Of a stretch of DNA of 6,642 bases, positions 5,773 to 6,642 are shown piece after piece. Origin of the DNA: CAZAMT01 sp964486145. GTDB lineage: Bacteria > Bacteroidota > Bacteroidia > Bacteroidales > JAAAOM01. Position numbers and translations under genes: made by a program. The stretch is from contig CAZAMT010000234.1 of NCBI GenBank assembly GCA_964486145.1, positions 1-6,642 of the forward strand, written 5' to 3'. How positions within the stretch are numbered: the stretch's first letter is position 1; every line of letters begins with the position of its first letter. The notes beneath the pieces were generated by a model. The model saw only the letters and a list, made by a program, of their open reading frames with translations. It made no database searches and was not told where the DNA came from.

Positions 5773-6642
5773 ATGCCTAAAAATTCTATTTTACAAGATT
5801 GGCGAAAGGAAATAGATGCTTCAATTTTTGAAAGTAATTCTTTATGTATTGCTTTATTTTCAACAGATAGGAAGGTTCTGTTTATAAATAATCCAATGTC
5901 TGAGTTTATGAAGGGTGACGTTGCAGACAGCTTTATTAATCCAACCTTCGACGTACTATTATCGCGCGATCATTCTAAACCGCTTATTTTTGAAGGCTTT
6001 TTAACATTGGGCGAGTATTCATCAGTGAATAGCTCAATTTCGGTTAAGATTTTTAGAAAAAATAATAAACTTCTTGTTTTGGGTGGCGCAGATGCAGGTA
6101 ATTTAATTGAACAAAACAAAATAATGCATCAATTAAACCGCGAAATTAGCAATTTGCACCGCCAGTTAATTCAGGAAAAACATATGCTGCAAACCACATT
6201 AGCGGAACTAAACAGTACAAATAATGAATTGATAGAAATTAATAAAAGCAAAGATCGTTTTATATCCATTTTAGCGCATGATTTAAAAGGTCCATTCTCT
6301 TCAGTATTGGGGCTATTGGAATTACTTTCCAAAAATATCCATAATTACAGCACCGACAAGATTAAAGAGCGAATGAATCTAATAGTTAAATCCACCCGGG
6401 ATACCTACAAACTTTTCGAAGACATATTGTTATGGGTAAAAACAGAGTCCGGTAATATAGAATTCAATCCAAAAAAACATCGATTTGCGGAAATTTGTTC
6501 TCCTGTGATTGAAGTTTTAAAACAGCTTGCAAATAATAAAGAAATTAACATTAATTTTTTATCCCCCGAAGATATCTACATATTTGGTGACAGTAATATG
6601 ATACAAACAGTACTGCGCAATCTTATTTCAAATGCAATAAAG
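5773..6642 (+). CDS. PAS-like sensor histidine kinase (partial, 3' end outside window)
   Basis: 290 residues are visible and the frame is open at the window edge. The ATG at 5773 is the only possible start nearby: TAA lies two codons before it in frame. Residues about 15-108 look like a PAS-type sensor domain (NSLCIALFSTDRKVLFINN, later FEGFLTLGEYSSVNSSISV and RKNNKLLVLGGAD). Residues about 112-160 are a coiled coil that signals to the kinase core. The HisKA H-box is FISILAHDLKGPFSSVLGLL, with His169 the phospho-accepting residue. The N-box of the ATPase domain, VLRNLISNAIK (Asn283, Asn287), ends the window, so the G-boxes and any attached receiver domain are missing. No membrane helix is present, so the kinase is cytoplasmic and probably reads an internal cue. 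It follows the helical gene by 13 bp; an AAGGA lies directly against the ATG, too close to act as a normal ribosome-binding site. Confidence 0.9.
   Translation, partial: MPKNSILQDWRKEIDASIFESNSLCIALFSTDRKVLFINNPMSEFMKGDVADSFINPTFDVLLSRDHSKPLIFEGFLTLGEYSSVNSSISVKIFRKNNKLLVLGGADAGNLIEQNKIMHQLNREISNLHRQLIQEKHMLQTTLAELNSTNNELIEINKSKDRFISILAHDLKGPFSSVLGLLELLSKNIHNYSTDKIKERMNLIVKSTRDTYKLFEDILLWVKTESGNIEFNPKKHRFAEICSPVIEVLKQLANNKEININFLSPEDIYIFGDSNMIQTVLRNLISNAIK

Overview
The window looks like a chromosomal segment from a member of the Bacteroidota, probably an environmental or marine polysaccharide degrader. The pointers are AT-rich DNA, starts without Shine-Dalgarno sequences, lipoprotein signals on secreted hydrolases, and a run of sulfatase-like, serine-hydrolase and GH20 genes. 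This placement is inference from gene content and style, not from a marker gene. Everything recognisable as a gene reads on the + strand.

Left part (1-2720): the 3' end of a secreted protein, possibly a sulfatase or glycosidase C-terminal domain, overlaps a small PepSY-type membrane protein. That membrane protein is split into two ORFs (205-639 and 618-1040) by what looks like a single missing A at 598-601. Next is an intact beta-lactamase-fold serine hydrolase lipoprotein (1069-2145). Twelve bases after it lies the clear start of a sulfatase gene (signal peptide plus the first metal-binding strand). This is also off frame by one missing A and breaks off after about 35 codons, so the sulfatase is a remnant. 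The stretch 2295-2720 holds short unassigned coding-like scraps, an AT-rich patch and a hairpin.

Middle (2721-4277): an intact GH20 beta-N-acetylhexosaminidase lipoprotein with its catalytic Asp-Glu pair. Together with the sulfatase remnant and the serine hydrolase it suggests a degraded locus for (sulfated) N-acetylhexosamine-containing glycans. The 380 bp after it carry a long imperfect palindrome of a dispersed intergenic-repeat type and an 11-bp tandem direct repeat, but no gene.

Right part (4658-6642): a tightly packed three-gene operon of different character. It encodes a stand-alone cobalamin-binding protein with CarH-like Wx9EH and ExHxxG motifs but no DNA-binding domain. It also encodes a 150-aa all-helical protein I do not recognise, rich in His and Trp, and a sensor histidine kinase with a PAS-like N-terminus, coiled coil and H-box, cut by the window edge. 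The 8-bp overlap and 13-bp gap argue for co-expression. I infer a cobalamin-linked (light, redox or B12-status) sensory module that feeds a cytoplasmic kinase. This is the most interesting part of the window.
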